A DNA stretch of 64,000 bases from JAKPAM01 sp047601745 (GTDB taxonomy: Bacteria > Pseudomonadota > Gammaproteobacteria > Burkholderiales > Burkholderiaceae_E), in the NCBI GenBank assembly GCA_047601745.1, contig JASGIS010000001.1:4154001-4218000 (forward strand), in the 5' to 3' direction. Below are positions 45,483 to 53,760 of the stretch, piece after piece. The notes below the pieces were generated by a model. The model was not told where the DNA came from. It was given only the letters and a program-made list of their open reading frames with translations, and searched no databases. Made by a program: the position numbers and the translations under genes. Every line of letters begins with the position of its first letter. Position 1 is the first letter of the stretch.

Positions 45483-46670
45483 TCAGCGTGTCCCCACGAT
45501 CTCCGTCGTGCCATCCTCGCGTGCGACCAGCCGTACCGGCAGGATCTTGGGCAAGATGTGGGCGAAGGCCTCGGGACGCGCGATCTGGTAGCTTCCGGCG
45601 ATGGGCAGCGCGGCCACGTCCGGGTCGCGGATCACCAGGTGGCTTGGACCGTAGCGTTCGAGTTCACGCAAGGCCTCGGAAAGCGGCGTGTTCGAGAAAT
45701 GGATCAATCCGGTGCGCCATGGGGCGATGCCACCGGCCGCAACCGCTGATACGGCGCTCAGGACACCACTCTGAGAGACCTGGACTTCTTGGCCCGCTGT
45801 CAGATCGACGGCACCGCTAACCCCGTCTTCCCGGCGTTCCGGCGTCGAGTCGGCCACCCGCACGTGGCCCTCTTCGACGGCAACCCGGACCTGGCCCGAA
45901 TCCGATCCGGCGCCCAGGTAACGGACCGAGAACTTCGTCCCCACCACGGTAACTCGCGCGGGACCGGAGAGGACCTCGAACGGCCGGGAAGCGTCGGGCG
46001 ACACGCTGAACATGGCTTGGCCGTGCTTCAGCCGGACTTCACGCCGATTTCGATACAGGGCGACGTCCACGTCGGTGTCCGTGTCCAGGGCCAGTCGACT
46101 GCCGTCGGGCAGCGGCACATCGAGACGCTGGCCGCGCTGCACGGCGTAAGGCGAAGCAAAGACCGGCTGCTCACGCCACTGATCCCAGCCCACCACGATG
46201 GCGGCGACCGCCGCACAGCACAGCGCCACCGCGCCGATCCGTACGCTTAGCGCGTCGAAGAACCGGTGCCCGCGTGCGGTGCGTGGTCGCGAATGCAACT
46301 CTCGTTCCTTGATCGTCGGATGCCGATGTTCAGAGGCGCTATCCTGGTCGGATGGATGAGACGCCGGATCGCCGGAAGGGCTGTGCTCCTGCCGCAGGTG
46401 CGCGACCTCTTCGGGCGGTAAGCCCCGAAGCACTCGAACGCTTTCATCCACGCGGGCAAAAGCGATCCGATGAGCAGGGTTGGCCGCCAGCCATTGCTCG
46501 AGTTCCGTCTCCTGCTCGGCAGTGAGGCCTTCGTCACGCCGGGTGTGCCAGTCCACCGCGGCGACGCTGACCGGATCCTGGGCGCGAACGAAAGCCTCGA
46601 ATTCCCGCGCCTCCATTTCCTCGGAAGAGGAAGAGCAAGGAGTACAAGGGGGGACTGGCGATCTGTTCAT
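45483..46670 (-). CDS. fecR: FecR-family anti-sigma factor / sigma regulator
   Basis: 395 residues. The N-terminal cytoplasmic DUF4880 part has VDWHTRRDEGL and EQWLAANPAHRIAFARVDE at residues 35-75. A long charged linker is followed by one membrane helix near 142-165 (VALCCAAVAAIVVGW). The periplasmic FecR domain holds RLDVPLPDGSRLALDTDT and PFEVLSGPARVTVVGTKFSVR, and a C-terminal STN-like domain runs about 325-390. It inhibits or activates the adjacent sigma factor depending on the receptor's signal. The ATG at 46670 lacks a good ribosome site; Met19 (46616), after GAGGAA, is an alternative. It sits between the sigma and receptor genes, the normal order. Confidence 0.93.
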   Translation of the reverse strand: MNRSPVPPCTPCSSSSEEMEAREFEAFVRAQDPVSVAAVDWHTRRDEGLTAEQETELEQWLAANPAHRIAFARVDESVRVLRGLPPEEVAHLRQEHSPSGDPASHPSDQDSASEHRHPTIKERELHSRPRTARGHRFFDALSVRIGAVALCCAAVAAIVVGWDQWREQPVFASPYAVQRGQRLDVPLPDGSRLALDTDTDVDVALYRNRREVRLKHGQAMFSVSPDASRPFEVLSGPARVTVVGTKFSVRYLGAGSDSGQVRVAVEEGHVRVADSTPERREDGVSGAVDLTAGQEVQVSQSGVLSAVSAVAAGGIAPWRTGLIHFSNTPLSEALRELERYGPSHLVIRDPDVAALPIAGSYQIARPEAFAHILPKILPVRLVAREDGTTEIVGTR

Positions 46671-46691
46671 CTTATTTATATAGACGCACGA

Positions 46692-46727
46692 GGCCAGGCA
46701 AAGTACACCCCACCCGCGGGCCTGGCC
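46692..46727. repeat. Inverted repeat between sigma factor and fecR
   Basis: GGCCAGGC (46692-46699) and GCCTGGCC (46720-46727) are perfect 8-bp arms around 20 nt, in the 69-bp gap between the two genes. No T-run follows, so it looks like an RNA hairpin or protein site, not a terminator. Confidence 0.5.
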
Positions 46728-46739
46728 GCGAAAATAACG

Positions 46740-47246
46740 TCACGTGACGTCGCGGCTTCCTTCCAGTTCCGCGCGTCGGGCTGCGCAGGCCAGTTTTGCG
46801 CGGCGGATATACTGGTCGACCATGCTCAGAGAAACCCCCATCCGTCGGGCAATCTCCTTGTTGGGCATCTCGTCGAATGCGTACATGCAAAACGCCTCTT
46901 TGCACCGCGGAGGCAATGCTTCGATCACCTCGAGGTAAGCTCGAGCCGCTTGGTGGGAAGCGAGAATCTCATCGGGCTGCAGATGGACGGGCGACGCCGG
47001 GAGATTGGTCTCATCGAGTGCATCGATGTCGTCGTGTTGCCGAACTTCCGCACGCCGATCCAGGTCGATCTTCAGATGCAGCGCTACCTTCTTGAGCAGC
47101 GATCGGGGATCGATTACGGTTTGTCCCGCCTGCTGTACCGACAGCAAGCGGGCATAGCTCTCCTGAGCGATGTCTGCGGCAGTCTCGGGATCCTTGACCT
47201 TGCGCAGGCAGTAGTTGAAGAGCTCTCGGTAGTAGCGGGTGATCAC
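46740..47246 (-). CDS. ECF sigma factor, iron-starvation (FecI/PvdS) type
   Basis: 168 residues. Region 2 is at residues 5-40 (LFNYCLRKVKDPETAADIAQE) and region 4 at about 105-155 (ALPPRCKEAFCMYAFDEMPNKEIARRMGVS, then a recognition helix). The start is GTG at 47246, the first start after an in-frame stop; this is typical length for the group. It is paired with fecR downstream. It very probably reads the TAAACA-N15-CGTC promoters at 50305-50366, 57478-57502 and 60911-60935, which resemble the PvdS consensus. I saw no such site in its own 196-bp upstream gap (47247-47442), which shows no other feature. Confidence 0.92.
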   Translation of the reverse strand: MITRYYRELFNYCLRKVKDPETAADIAQESYARLLSVQQAGQTVIDPRSLLKKVALHLKIDLDRRAEVRQHDDIDALDETNLPASPVHLQPDEILASHQAARAYLEVIEALPPRCKEAFCMYAFDEMPNKEIARRMGVSLSMVDQYIRRAKLACAARRAELEGSRDVT

Positions 47247-47442
47247 GATCCGGCCAAAACCTCAACTTGATGGACACCCCGCCAACAGGCGTCGAGAGGG
47301 CTCGGGCAGATCAGAAACGCGGCGTTGACGGGGAGGACTCCTTCCGCAAAATCCTACCATGTCCGCATCGACGCTGGCTACTATGAGTGTCAGGGACGAT
47401 CGGCTTGACCGAGGCTGCATCGGCGTCCGGCCTTAGTGCCGC

Positions 47443-48915
47443 CTAGATGGGAGCGCCGAGTTCCACAGTCTCATGCGCCGCGTTCACGGACTCGTTTCGG
47501 ATGGTTTTCGTCGCGGCGCGCAACGACTGGCCGAAGATGTCGACGGCGCGATCGAGTTCGCGTTCGGTGATGGTCAGCGGCGGCAGGAAGCGCACCACGC
47601 AGCCGTGACGGCCGCCGAGTTCGAGGATCAAGCCGCGGCGCAGGCACTCCTGCTGGATCGTGCGGGCGAGAGCCGGGGCCGCGGCCGGATAGCCGTGGGC
47701 GTCCAGGGCGCCCGAGGGCTCGACGATCTCGGCACCGAGCATCAAGCCGCGCCCGCGTACGTCGCCGATCAGCGGGCAGGCTGCCTTCAGTTCTTCGAGC
47801 GCCGACGACAGGCGCTCGCCCAGTTCGCGCGCGCGGCCCGTCAGCCCCTCGTCGCGAATGAAGCGAATCGTTGCCGAGCCGGCCGCCATCGCCAGTTGGT
47901 TGCCGCGGAACGTTCCGGCGTGTGCTCCCGGCTTCCACTGGTCGAGCTCGCCTTGGTAGACGATGACCGCCAGCGGCAGGCCGCCGCCGATGGCCTTGGA
48001 CAGCGCGACGACGTCGGGTGTGATCCCCGCGTGTTCGAAGGCGAACATCTTGCCGGTGCGGCCGAAGCCGCTTTGCACCTCGTCGAGGATCAGCGGCACG
48101 TCCGCGGCCGCCGTGAGCGCCCGGAGCTTCTGCAGCCAGGCAGCGGGGGCGGGGATGACGCCGCCTTCGCCCTGGACCGCTTCGAGGATCAGTCCCGCGG
48201 GGGCAGGTACACCCCCTTCGGGATCGCTTAGTACCGACTCGATGTAGCGCAGCCCGGCCTGCGCGCCGGCGTCGCCGCGCAGACCCATCGGGCAGCGGTA
48301 ATCGTACGGGTAGGGCAGGAACTGTACGCCGGTGAGAATGCCGTTGAGCGGTACCTTCGGTCCGAGGCTGCCCATCAGTTGGAGGGTGGCCTGGGTCATG
48401 CCGTGGTACGCGCCCTGAAATGCGAGCAGCGTGCCGCGGCCCGTTGCCGTCTTGACGAGTTTGGCGGCCGCTTCGATCGCATCCGCGCCCGACGGCCCGC
48501 AAAATTGAACCTTGGCCTTGCGCGCGAAGTCGCCGGGCAAGGCGTCGAACAGATCCTGCACGAAGCGGTCCTTGACCGGCGTGCTCAGGTCCAGCGTGTG
48601 CAGCGGCAGGCCTGCGTCCAGCGCCGCACCGATCGCTTCGATGACCACCGGATGGTTGTGCCCCAGCGCCAGGGTGCCCGCGCCGGCCAGGCAGTCGATG
48701 AAGACCCGGCCTTCGATGTCCTCGACGTATACGCCGGCGGCGCGCTTGAGCACCAGCGGCAGTCGGCGCGGATAGCTGCGCGCGTTGGATTCCTGACGGG
48801 CTTGGCGTTCGAGGATGGCGTGCGAGCTCAGATCGTACGGTTGAGTGAGGGCGAGGTGCCGCCTGGACAGCTCGCTTGCCAGGGCGGAGGCGCGTCGCGC
48901 CGCGGAATGGTCCAT
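47443..48915 (-). CDS. dat: Diaminobutyrate-2-oxoglutarate aminotransferase (PvdH/Dat type)
   Basis: 490 residues from the ATG at 48915, preceded by GGAG at a 7-nt spacing; a longer in-frame start at 48996 would run into pvdA. Class III PLP fold: GAGTLALGHNHP near 80, QFCGPSGADAIEAA near 145, AYHGMTQATLQLMG near 175, ILDEVQSGFGRTG near 275, and the PLP lysine in ALSKAIGG at residue 307. The family converts aspartate semialdehyde to L-2,4-diaminobutyrate with glutamate. In pyoverdine producers the product is a peptide building block, so at least one NRPS pocket, here or upstream, should take Dab. It lies 43 bp behind pvdA in the same operon. Confidence 0.88.
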   Translation of the reverse strand: MDHSAARRASALASELSRRHLALTQPYDLSSHAILERQARQESNARSYPRRLPLVLKRAAGVYVEDIEGRVFIDCLAGAGTLALGHNHPVVIEAIGAALDAGLPLHTLDLSTPVKDRFVQDLFDALPGDFARKAKVQFCGPSGADAIEAAAKLVKTATGRGTLLAFQGAYHGMTQATLQLMGSLGPKVPLNGILTGVQFLPYPYDYRCPMGLRGDAGAQAGLRYIESVLSDPEGGVPAPAGLILEAVQGEGGVIPAPAAWLQKLRALTAAADVPLILDEVQSGFGRTGKMFAFEHAGITPDVVALSKAIGGGLPLAVIVYQGELDQWKPGAHAGTFRGNQLAMAAGSATIRFIRDEGLTGRARELGERLSSALEELKAACPLIGDVRGRGLMLGAEIVEPSGALDAHGYPAAAPALARTIQQECLRRGLILELGGRHGCVVRFLPPLTITERELDRAVDIFGQSLRAATKTIRNESVNAAHETVELGAPI

Positions 48916-48958
48916 CTCGGGCTCCGTAGAGAGTTCGGTCAGTGAAGGCGTTCCGCGG

Positions 48959-50257
48959 TCACCCGGCGAGCGCCACGCGTTTTTCGGCGCTGGCATTGGA
49001 TCGCTGCGCGGTGGCAGGCGTCAGCGCGTGCAGGATCTCGCGTACCCGGATCGGGGTTACCGACAGCAGCGTGTCGCTCAGACCGTGGCTGTTCTCGCAG
49101 GCGCCCTGCAGGAACACGGCCGGCCTGAAGTCCGCGGAAGCCTGGACGCGGTAGCTGCGGTCGACGCTCAGATCGCTCAGGTAAGGCGCGATCGGCGCCA
49201 GGATGGACTTGTGGGTCTGCCGCTCGTAACCGGTCGCCAGCACGACGGCGTCGTAGCGGCGGCTGAACTCGTCGTTTCGATCCAGATCGCGCAGCACCAG
49301 CTCGACGCCGTCCGGTCCTGCGTGAACCGTCACGACATCGTGTCGATGCAGCAGACGATGTCGTTCGCTGCCGGCGACGCTTTGCTCGTAGAGGATCTTG
49401 TAGATCTGCTGGATCAATTCGAGATCGGGCACCGCGTAGTTCGTGTGCCGGAACTCCTGCAGCAGGGCGGCACGCGTGGGCTCGTCCTGCTCGAACACGT
49501 GATCGGTGAAGTCCGCATCGAAGATCCGGTTCACGAACGGACTGTCGTCCGATGGCCGCATCGCCCGCGCGCGCATGATCAGATCGACCTCGGTCGGCAC
49601 GTCGCGGTCATGCAGGTGCATGAAGATCTCGGCCGCGCTCTGGCCCGCGCCGATCACCGCGACCTTGCGCGCGTTCGGCAGCGCGGAGATGGCACCCAGG
49701 TACCCGTTCGAGTGGAAGATGCGCGGCTCGCCGGCCAGCGGCCGGAAGCACTCCGGCACCCGGGCCGTACCGCCGACGCTGATGACCAGATTGCGGGCCA
49801 GGCGGTCCTGGGTGTGACCCTGGCGGTTGCGCGAGCGCACGCGCAGATGGTGCACGCGGCTGTCCTGGCCTTCGGGAAGCACCTCGACCACTTCTTCGCC
49901 GTAGGCGCAGATGTCTTCGAACTGCCGCGCCGCCCAGCCGAGATAGTCGCTGAACTCGCGGCGGCTCGGGTAGAACGTCTTGAGGTTGATGAAGGCCGGC
50001 AGCCGTCCTTGCTCGTGCAGGTAGTTCACGAAGGTGAACCGGCTGCGCGGATTGCGCAACGTCGCCAGGTCCTTCAGGTAGCAGATCTGCATGTGCGCGT
50101 GATCGAGCAGCATCCCGGGGTGCCACGCGAACGCCGGCTGCTTCTCGATGAAGAATGCATCGAGCGGGTGCGCCCCCTGCTGCGCCTCTTCGAGAGCGAT
50201 GGCCAAAGCGATGTTGGACGGCCCGAAGCCGATCCCGATCAGGTCATGGATATGCAT
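48959..50257 (-). CDS. pvdA: L-ornithine N5-monooxygenase (PvdA)
   Basis: 432 residues from the ATG at 50257, preceded by GAGG about 8 nt upstream; an in-frame ATG at 50293 has no ribosome site. FAD motif GIGFGPSN is at residues 8-15, the substrate and flavin region has MQICYLKDLATLRNPRS near 56-75, the NADPH motif GAGQSAAE is near 205, and DAVVLATGY is near 342. It hydroxylates the side-chain amine of ornithine, the first step to hydroxamate ligands, in the cytoplasm. It is transcribed from an iron-starvation-type promoter at 50305-50329, divergent from pvdF, which uses its product. Confidence 0.96.
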   Translation of the reverse strand: MHIHDLIGIGFGPSNIALAIALEEAQQGAHPLDAFFIEKQPAFAWHPGMLLDHAHMQICYLKDLATLRNPRSRFTFVNYLHEQGRLPAFINLKTFYPSRREFSDYLGWAARQFEDICAYGEEVVEVLPEGQDSRVHHLRVRSRNRQGHTQDRLARNLVISVGGTARVPECFRPLAGEPRIFHSNGYLGAISALPNARKVAVIGAGQSAAEIFMHLHDRDVPTEVDLIMRARAMRPSDDSPFVNRIFDADFTDHVFEQDEPTRAALLQEFRHTNYAVPDLELIQQIYKILYEQSVAGSERHRLLHRHDVVTVHAGPDGVELVLRDLDRNDEFSRRYDAVVLATGYERQTHKSILAPIAPYLSDLSVDRSYRVQASADFRPAVFLQGACENSHGLSDTLLSVTPIRVREILHALTPATAQRSNASAEKRVALAG

Positions 50258-50304
50258 GTGAGGATCCTCGCGGGATGGTTCTGATGGATGCAACTACTGG
50301 CTAA

Positions 50305-50329
50305 GACGCGTCATGTCCGCGCTTGTTTA
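50305..50329 (-). promoter_or_regulatory. Iron-starvation sigma promoter for pvdA
   Basis: Reading the minus strand, TAAACA starts at 50329 and CGTC lies at 50308-50305, giving TAAACA-N15-CGTC. This fits the PvdS promoter pattern TAAAT-N16-CGT. CGTC ends 47 bp before the pvdA ATG. It mirrors the site at 50342-50366. Confidence 0.8.
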
Positions 50330-50341
50330 GTCGGCAGCGCT

Positions 50342-50366
50342 TAAACAAACGCGAGGCTTTCGCGTC
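50342..50366 (+). promoter_or_regulatory. Iron-starvation sigma promoter for pvdF
   Basis: TAAACA at 50342-50347 and CGTC at 50363-50366, spacer 15, ending 55 bp before the pvdF ATG. Together with the pvdA site it forms an inverted repeat: arms 50318-50329 and 50342-50353, 11 of 12 matching, 12-bp spacer. Confidence 0.8.
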
Positions 50367-50421
50367 AACGGAGTAACACGCCTGATGGCGCCATAGTCCG
50401 ATAGCCTCCTAAGGACCGACC

Positions 50422-51270
50422 ATGTCGAAGAAGCGCCTCGTTTACATCTGGTCTTTGAGAAATGCCGCCGCAGACCGGGCCGGCCAGTACATCGCGTACA
50501 GGGGCGGATCGAAATACATGGCCTCGCCGATCGAACACCTGGCCGCGCTGCTCGACGACGGTCCGCTTGGCCGGAGCGTTTCGCTCGAAGGAGTGATCTT
50601 CGACGATGACGAGGGCAACGCGTCGGATCGGGCGAAGCTGGCGGACTACGGCTTCTCGCCTCGGTCCGGGGCGCGCTGGTTCTATCCGCAGGGCCTGTCG
50701 GTCCAGGGCCGCGTACTCGACGATCTGCTGCTCGCCGAGCCCTCGACCTACCGGCGGCTGCCGCTGAACGATCCCGGCCGGCGCGCGGGCAAGCACGAAT
50801 TCGAGGAGCGGCTGCTCGCCAGGCTGCGCGCGCTGGACGCCGACATCGTCGTGCTCGATGGGCTGCTCGTCATCCTCGATGAACTCGTGCGGCCCGGCGC
50901 GCCGTTTCATCGGCGCATCTACAACATCCATCCCGGGATCACGCGCGAGGGCTCGCTGTACGAGCGCCGAGGTGCCTATGCGACGCTCGATGCGCTGTAC
51001 GGCGCGCGTGGCGAGAAGGTGGTCGACTGGCAGACCATGCGCAAGGAGCCGGTGCCGGTGATCGGCAAGACCGGAGCGTCGTTCCACTACGTCGACAACG
51101 GCATCGATTCCGGCGAGGTGGTGGCCGAGGTCCTGGCCACCGACATCGATCCCGAGGACACCATCCTCGAACTGCGCTGGAACAACTTTCAGCGCAGCCT
51201 CTTTCCGGCGTTGGCGATAGGGCTGGCCAAGGTCGTCGAGGCCGAATACGGAGCGATCCATGCGGCGTGA
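50422..51270 (+). CDS. pvdF: N5-hydroxyornithine formyltransferase (PvdF)
   Basis: 282 residues; AAGGA lies 6 nt before the ATG. It is the PvdF type of folate-dependent formyltransferase. YNIHPG places Asn168 and His170, and IDSGE places Asp229, which are the positions reported as the catalytic triad of P. aeruginosa PvdF. It adds a formyl group to N5-hydroxyornithine, giving the formyl-hydroxamate used as iron ligand. It is the first gene of a plus-strand operon and overlaps the acylase gene by 11 bp. Confidence 0.95.
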   Translation: MSKKRLVYIWSLRNAAADRAGQYIAYRGGSKYMASPIEHLAALLDDGPLGRSVSLEGVIFDDDEGNASDRAKLADYGFSPRSGARWFYPQGLSVQGRVLDDLLLAEPSTYRRLPLNDPGRRAGKHEFEERLLARLRALDADIVVLDGLLVILDELVRPGAPFHRRIYNIHPGITREGSLYERRGAYATLDALYGARGEKVVDWQTMRKEPVPVIGKTGASFHYVDNGIDSGEVVAEVLATDIDPEDTILELRWNNFQRSLFPALAIGLAKVVEAEYGAIHAA

Positions 51271-53698
51271 GCGTCCCCACGCCTGGGCGCGATCGCGATC
51301 GCTATTGCGGAGCTTGGCGATCGTGCTGGCGACCTCGTTCGGCATGGTGGCGAGCACGGCGGTCCATGCGCGCGGCGCATCGAACGGGGCGCCGGGTTCG
51401 GCGACGCGCGCCATCGAGATTCGCCGCACCACCGACGGCATCCCGCACATCCGCGCCGATGACTGGCGGGGCCTCGGCGTGGGGGTGGGCTTCGCCCAGG
51501 CGCAAGACGCGTTGTGCACGCTTGCCGAGGCGTTCGTCACCTACGAGGGGAAGCGATCGCTGTTCTTCGGTGCGGACCAGCGTCCTGCGCTGGACTCGAG
51601 CATGGGGCGAGCGAAGAACATCGACTCCGATTTCTTCTTCTCGGCCTTCGCGGATGCGTCCACCGTCGCTCGCTTCCGCGCCGAGCAGCCCGCCGAACTG
51701 ATCGCTCTCGCCGAGGGCTACGCGGACGGCTACAACCGTCGACTGCGCGAGATCAGGGCACACCCTTCGCGGGGAGCGGGGCGCGGTTGCCTGAACGCGC
51801 GGTGGCTGAGGCCGATCGTGCCCCAGGACGTTTTCCGCCGGATGTACGCGGTGCAACTGATGGCGGGCTACCTGCAGTTCCTGCCCGACATCGTCAACGC
51901 GGCGCCGGGCGCGGCTCGCGAAAGCGACGCCGCGGATACGAACGCGCTGCGCACGCGACTGGCCAACAACCTCGGTGTGCACGCGGAGCTGGGCAGCAAC
52001 GCGATCGCGTGGGGCCGACAGGCCACCGGCGGCGACGGCGCGGTGCTGCTGGGCAATCCGCATTGGTTCTGGGGGGGGCCGGATCGCTTCTACCAGATGC
52101 AGCTCACGATCCCGGGGCAGTTGAACGTCGCCGGCGTGGGTTTTCTCGGCGTCCCGCTGGTGATGATCGGTTTCAACGAGCACGTGGCGTGGAGCCATAC
52201 GGTGTCGAGCGCGCGGCGCTTCGGCCTGTTCCAGCTGGCGCTCGATCCGGCGGACGCCCATCGCTACCTGGTCGACGGGGTCGCGGAGCCGATGCAGGCT
52301 CGCCGCGTCACCGTCGACGTGGCGCAAGGGCGCGGACGTGTTCGCCGGGTCACCCGCACGCTCTATACCTCGCGGTTCGGTCCGATCGTCGACCTGGCGC
52401 ACCTTCATCCGGCGCTCGGATGGTCCGACGCGCGGGCGATCGCGGTGCGCGACGTCAATGCCGACAACTGGCGCAGCTACCGGAACTTTCTCGAGTGGGG
52501 CCGGGCCGGTTCGCTCGACGAGTTCGTGGCCATTCAGCGCCGTGAGGCCGCGATGCCGTGGGTGAACACCGTCGCGATCGGCAAGGGCGATGGGCGAGTC
52601 TGGTACGCGGATATCGGGGCGGTTCCCGACGTGCCGGACGACTTCCGTAAGGCCTGTGCGGCGCCGCTCGCCCAGGCATTCGCGCAGTTCGATTCCCGTA
52701 CGCCGTTTCTCGACGGGAGTCGATCCCACTGTACCTGGCGTATCGACGCCGACGCGGCGCAGGCCGGCGCCATGCCCGCCGGGCGATTGCCGGGCCTGCT
52801 GCGCGACGACTACGTCGCCAACATGAACGACAGCCACTGGCTCGCCAACATCTACCAGCCGCTGGAAGGATTCCCCGAACTGTTGGGAGAAGAAAAGTCG
52901 GCGCTGCGCATTCGTGGACGGCTCGGGCACCAGATCGCGATTGCCCTGCTCGAAGAGGGCGCCCGGTCTTCGGCGGCGCTCAGCCGCTCGGTGATGCGCG
53001 ACGCGCTGGCCTCGCGCGTGTACTCGGCCGAACAATTCAAGCAGACGCTGCTCGATCAGGCCTGTCCCCGCGCTTCTGGCAGGGGCGCCGACGACGCGGA
53101 AGAAGCCAGGGCCTGCGACATCTTGCGCGCATGGGGTAATACCGGAGAGGTCGACGATCGCGGCGCGCTGCTGTGGGATGCGTTCTGGCAAGAGCTTCAG
53201 AAAGTGGCGCAGGACAAGCTCTACAAGATCCCGTTCTCCACGCAGGCGCCGTTGACGACGCCTTCGGCGCCGGCGCTCGACGAACGCGGCGCCGCCAAAG
53301 CGCTGGCAGCGGCGATCGCGAGCCTGAGCGCCAACGGGATCGCGCTCGATGCGGCGCCCGGCAGCCAGCGCGTGGTGTTCAGCGGCGGCCGCCGTTGGCC
53401 GGTCTATGGCGGCTGCGGCGACATCGGCTACTTCACCACGGCCTGTCCCGAGGAGGGGGGTTACCGGATGGGACCGAACGTGATCTCCAACAGCTATCTG
53501 CAGGTCGTGCGCTTCGGCGACGACGGCGTCGATGCGCACACGTTGCTGGCTCATGGTGAGGACGAGCGCGCGGTCAGCGGCGGACCGGGAAGCGCGCCCG
53601 TGGCCCGTTATTCGCGCAAGGACTGGTTGCCGTTCCCGTTCCGCGAGGCGGACATCCGGCGCGATCCGCAGCTCACCCGCACCGTCTTGCAGCGCTGA
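51260..53698 (+). CDS. pvdQ: Periplasmic siderophore-precursor acylase (PvdQ-type Ntn hydrolase)
   Basis: 812 residues; the start overlaps the pvdF stop (ATGCGGCGTGA). A signal peptide covers residues 1-38 (RSLLRSLAIVLATSFGMVA, cleavage after VHA). The alpha chain starts near IEIRRTTDGIPHIRA. The autoprocessing site is LG|SNAIAWG with nucleophile Ser246, as in the penicillin-amidase family. The beta chain carries GNPHWFWGG and NDSHWLANIYQPLEGFP. PvdQ cleaves the fatty acid from acylated pyoverdine precursors in the periplasm and can hydrolyse acyl-homoserine lactones. Its presence implies that this peptide is made as a lipopeptide, although the loading module is outside the window. Confidence 0.93.
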   Translation: MRRERPHAWARSRSLLRSLAIVLATSFGMVASTAVHARGASNGAPGSATRAIEIRRTTDGIPHIRADDWRGLGVGVGFAQAQDALCTLAEAFVTYEGKRSLFFGADQRPALDSSMGRAKNIDSDFFFSAFADASTVARFRAEQPAELIALAEGYADGYNRRLREIRAHPSRGAGRGCLNARWLRPIVPQDVFRRMYAVQLMAGYLQFLPDIVNAAPGAARESDAADTNALRTRLANNLGVHAELGSNAIAWGRQATGGDGAVLLGNPHWFWGGPDRFYQMQLTIPGQLNVAGVGFLGVPLVMIGFNEHVAWSHTVSSARRFGLFQLALDPADAHRYLVDGVAEPMQARRVTVDVAQGRGRVRRVTRTLYTSRFGPIVDLAHLHPALGWSDARAIAVRDVNADNWRSYRNFLEWGRAGSLDEFVAIQRREAAMPWVNTVAIGKGDGRVWYADIGAVPDVPDDFRKACAAPLAQAFAQFDSRTPFLDGSRSHCTWRIDADAAQAGAMPAGRLPGLLRDDYVANMNDSHWLANIYQPLEGFPELLGEEKSALRIRGRLGHQIAIALLEEGARSSAALSRSVMRDALASRVYSAEQFKQTLLDQACPRASGRGADDAEEARACDILRAWGNTGEVDDRGALLWDAFWQELQKVAQDKLYKIPFSTQAPLTTPSAPALDERGAAKALAAAIASLSANGIALDAAPGSQRVVFSGGRRWPVYGGCGDIGYFTTACPEEGGYRMGPNVISNSYLQVVRFGDDGVDAHTLLAHGEDERAVSGGPGSAPVARYSRKDWLPFPFREADIRRDPQLTRTVLQR

Positions 53699-53760
53699 AT
53701 CCGGCCAGCCGATGCGGATTCGGATCAGACAATCGATCAACGACAGGATGAGGTCCTAGC

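Noticed and set aside
48845..50284. Plus-strand frame opposite pvdA
   Set aside because: Shadow of the ornithine monooxygenase gene, whose FAD and NADPH motifs are unmistakable.
51302..53740. Long antisense frame (812 codons) over the acylase gene
   Set aside because: The sense strand encodes a complete PvdQ-type protein with signal peptide and active-site Ser. The antisense product is Arg-rich and featureless.
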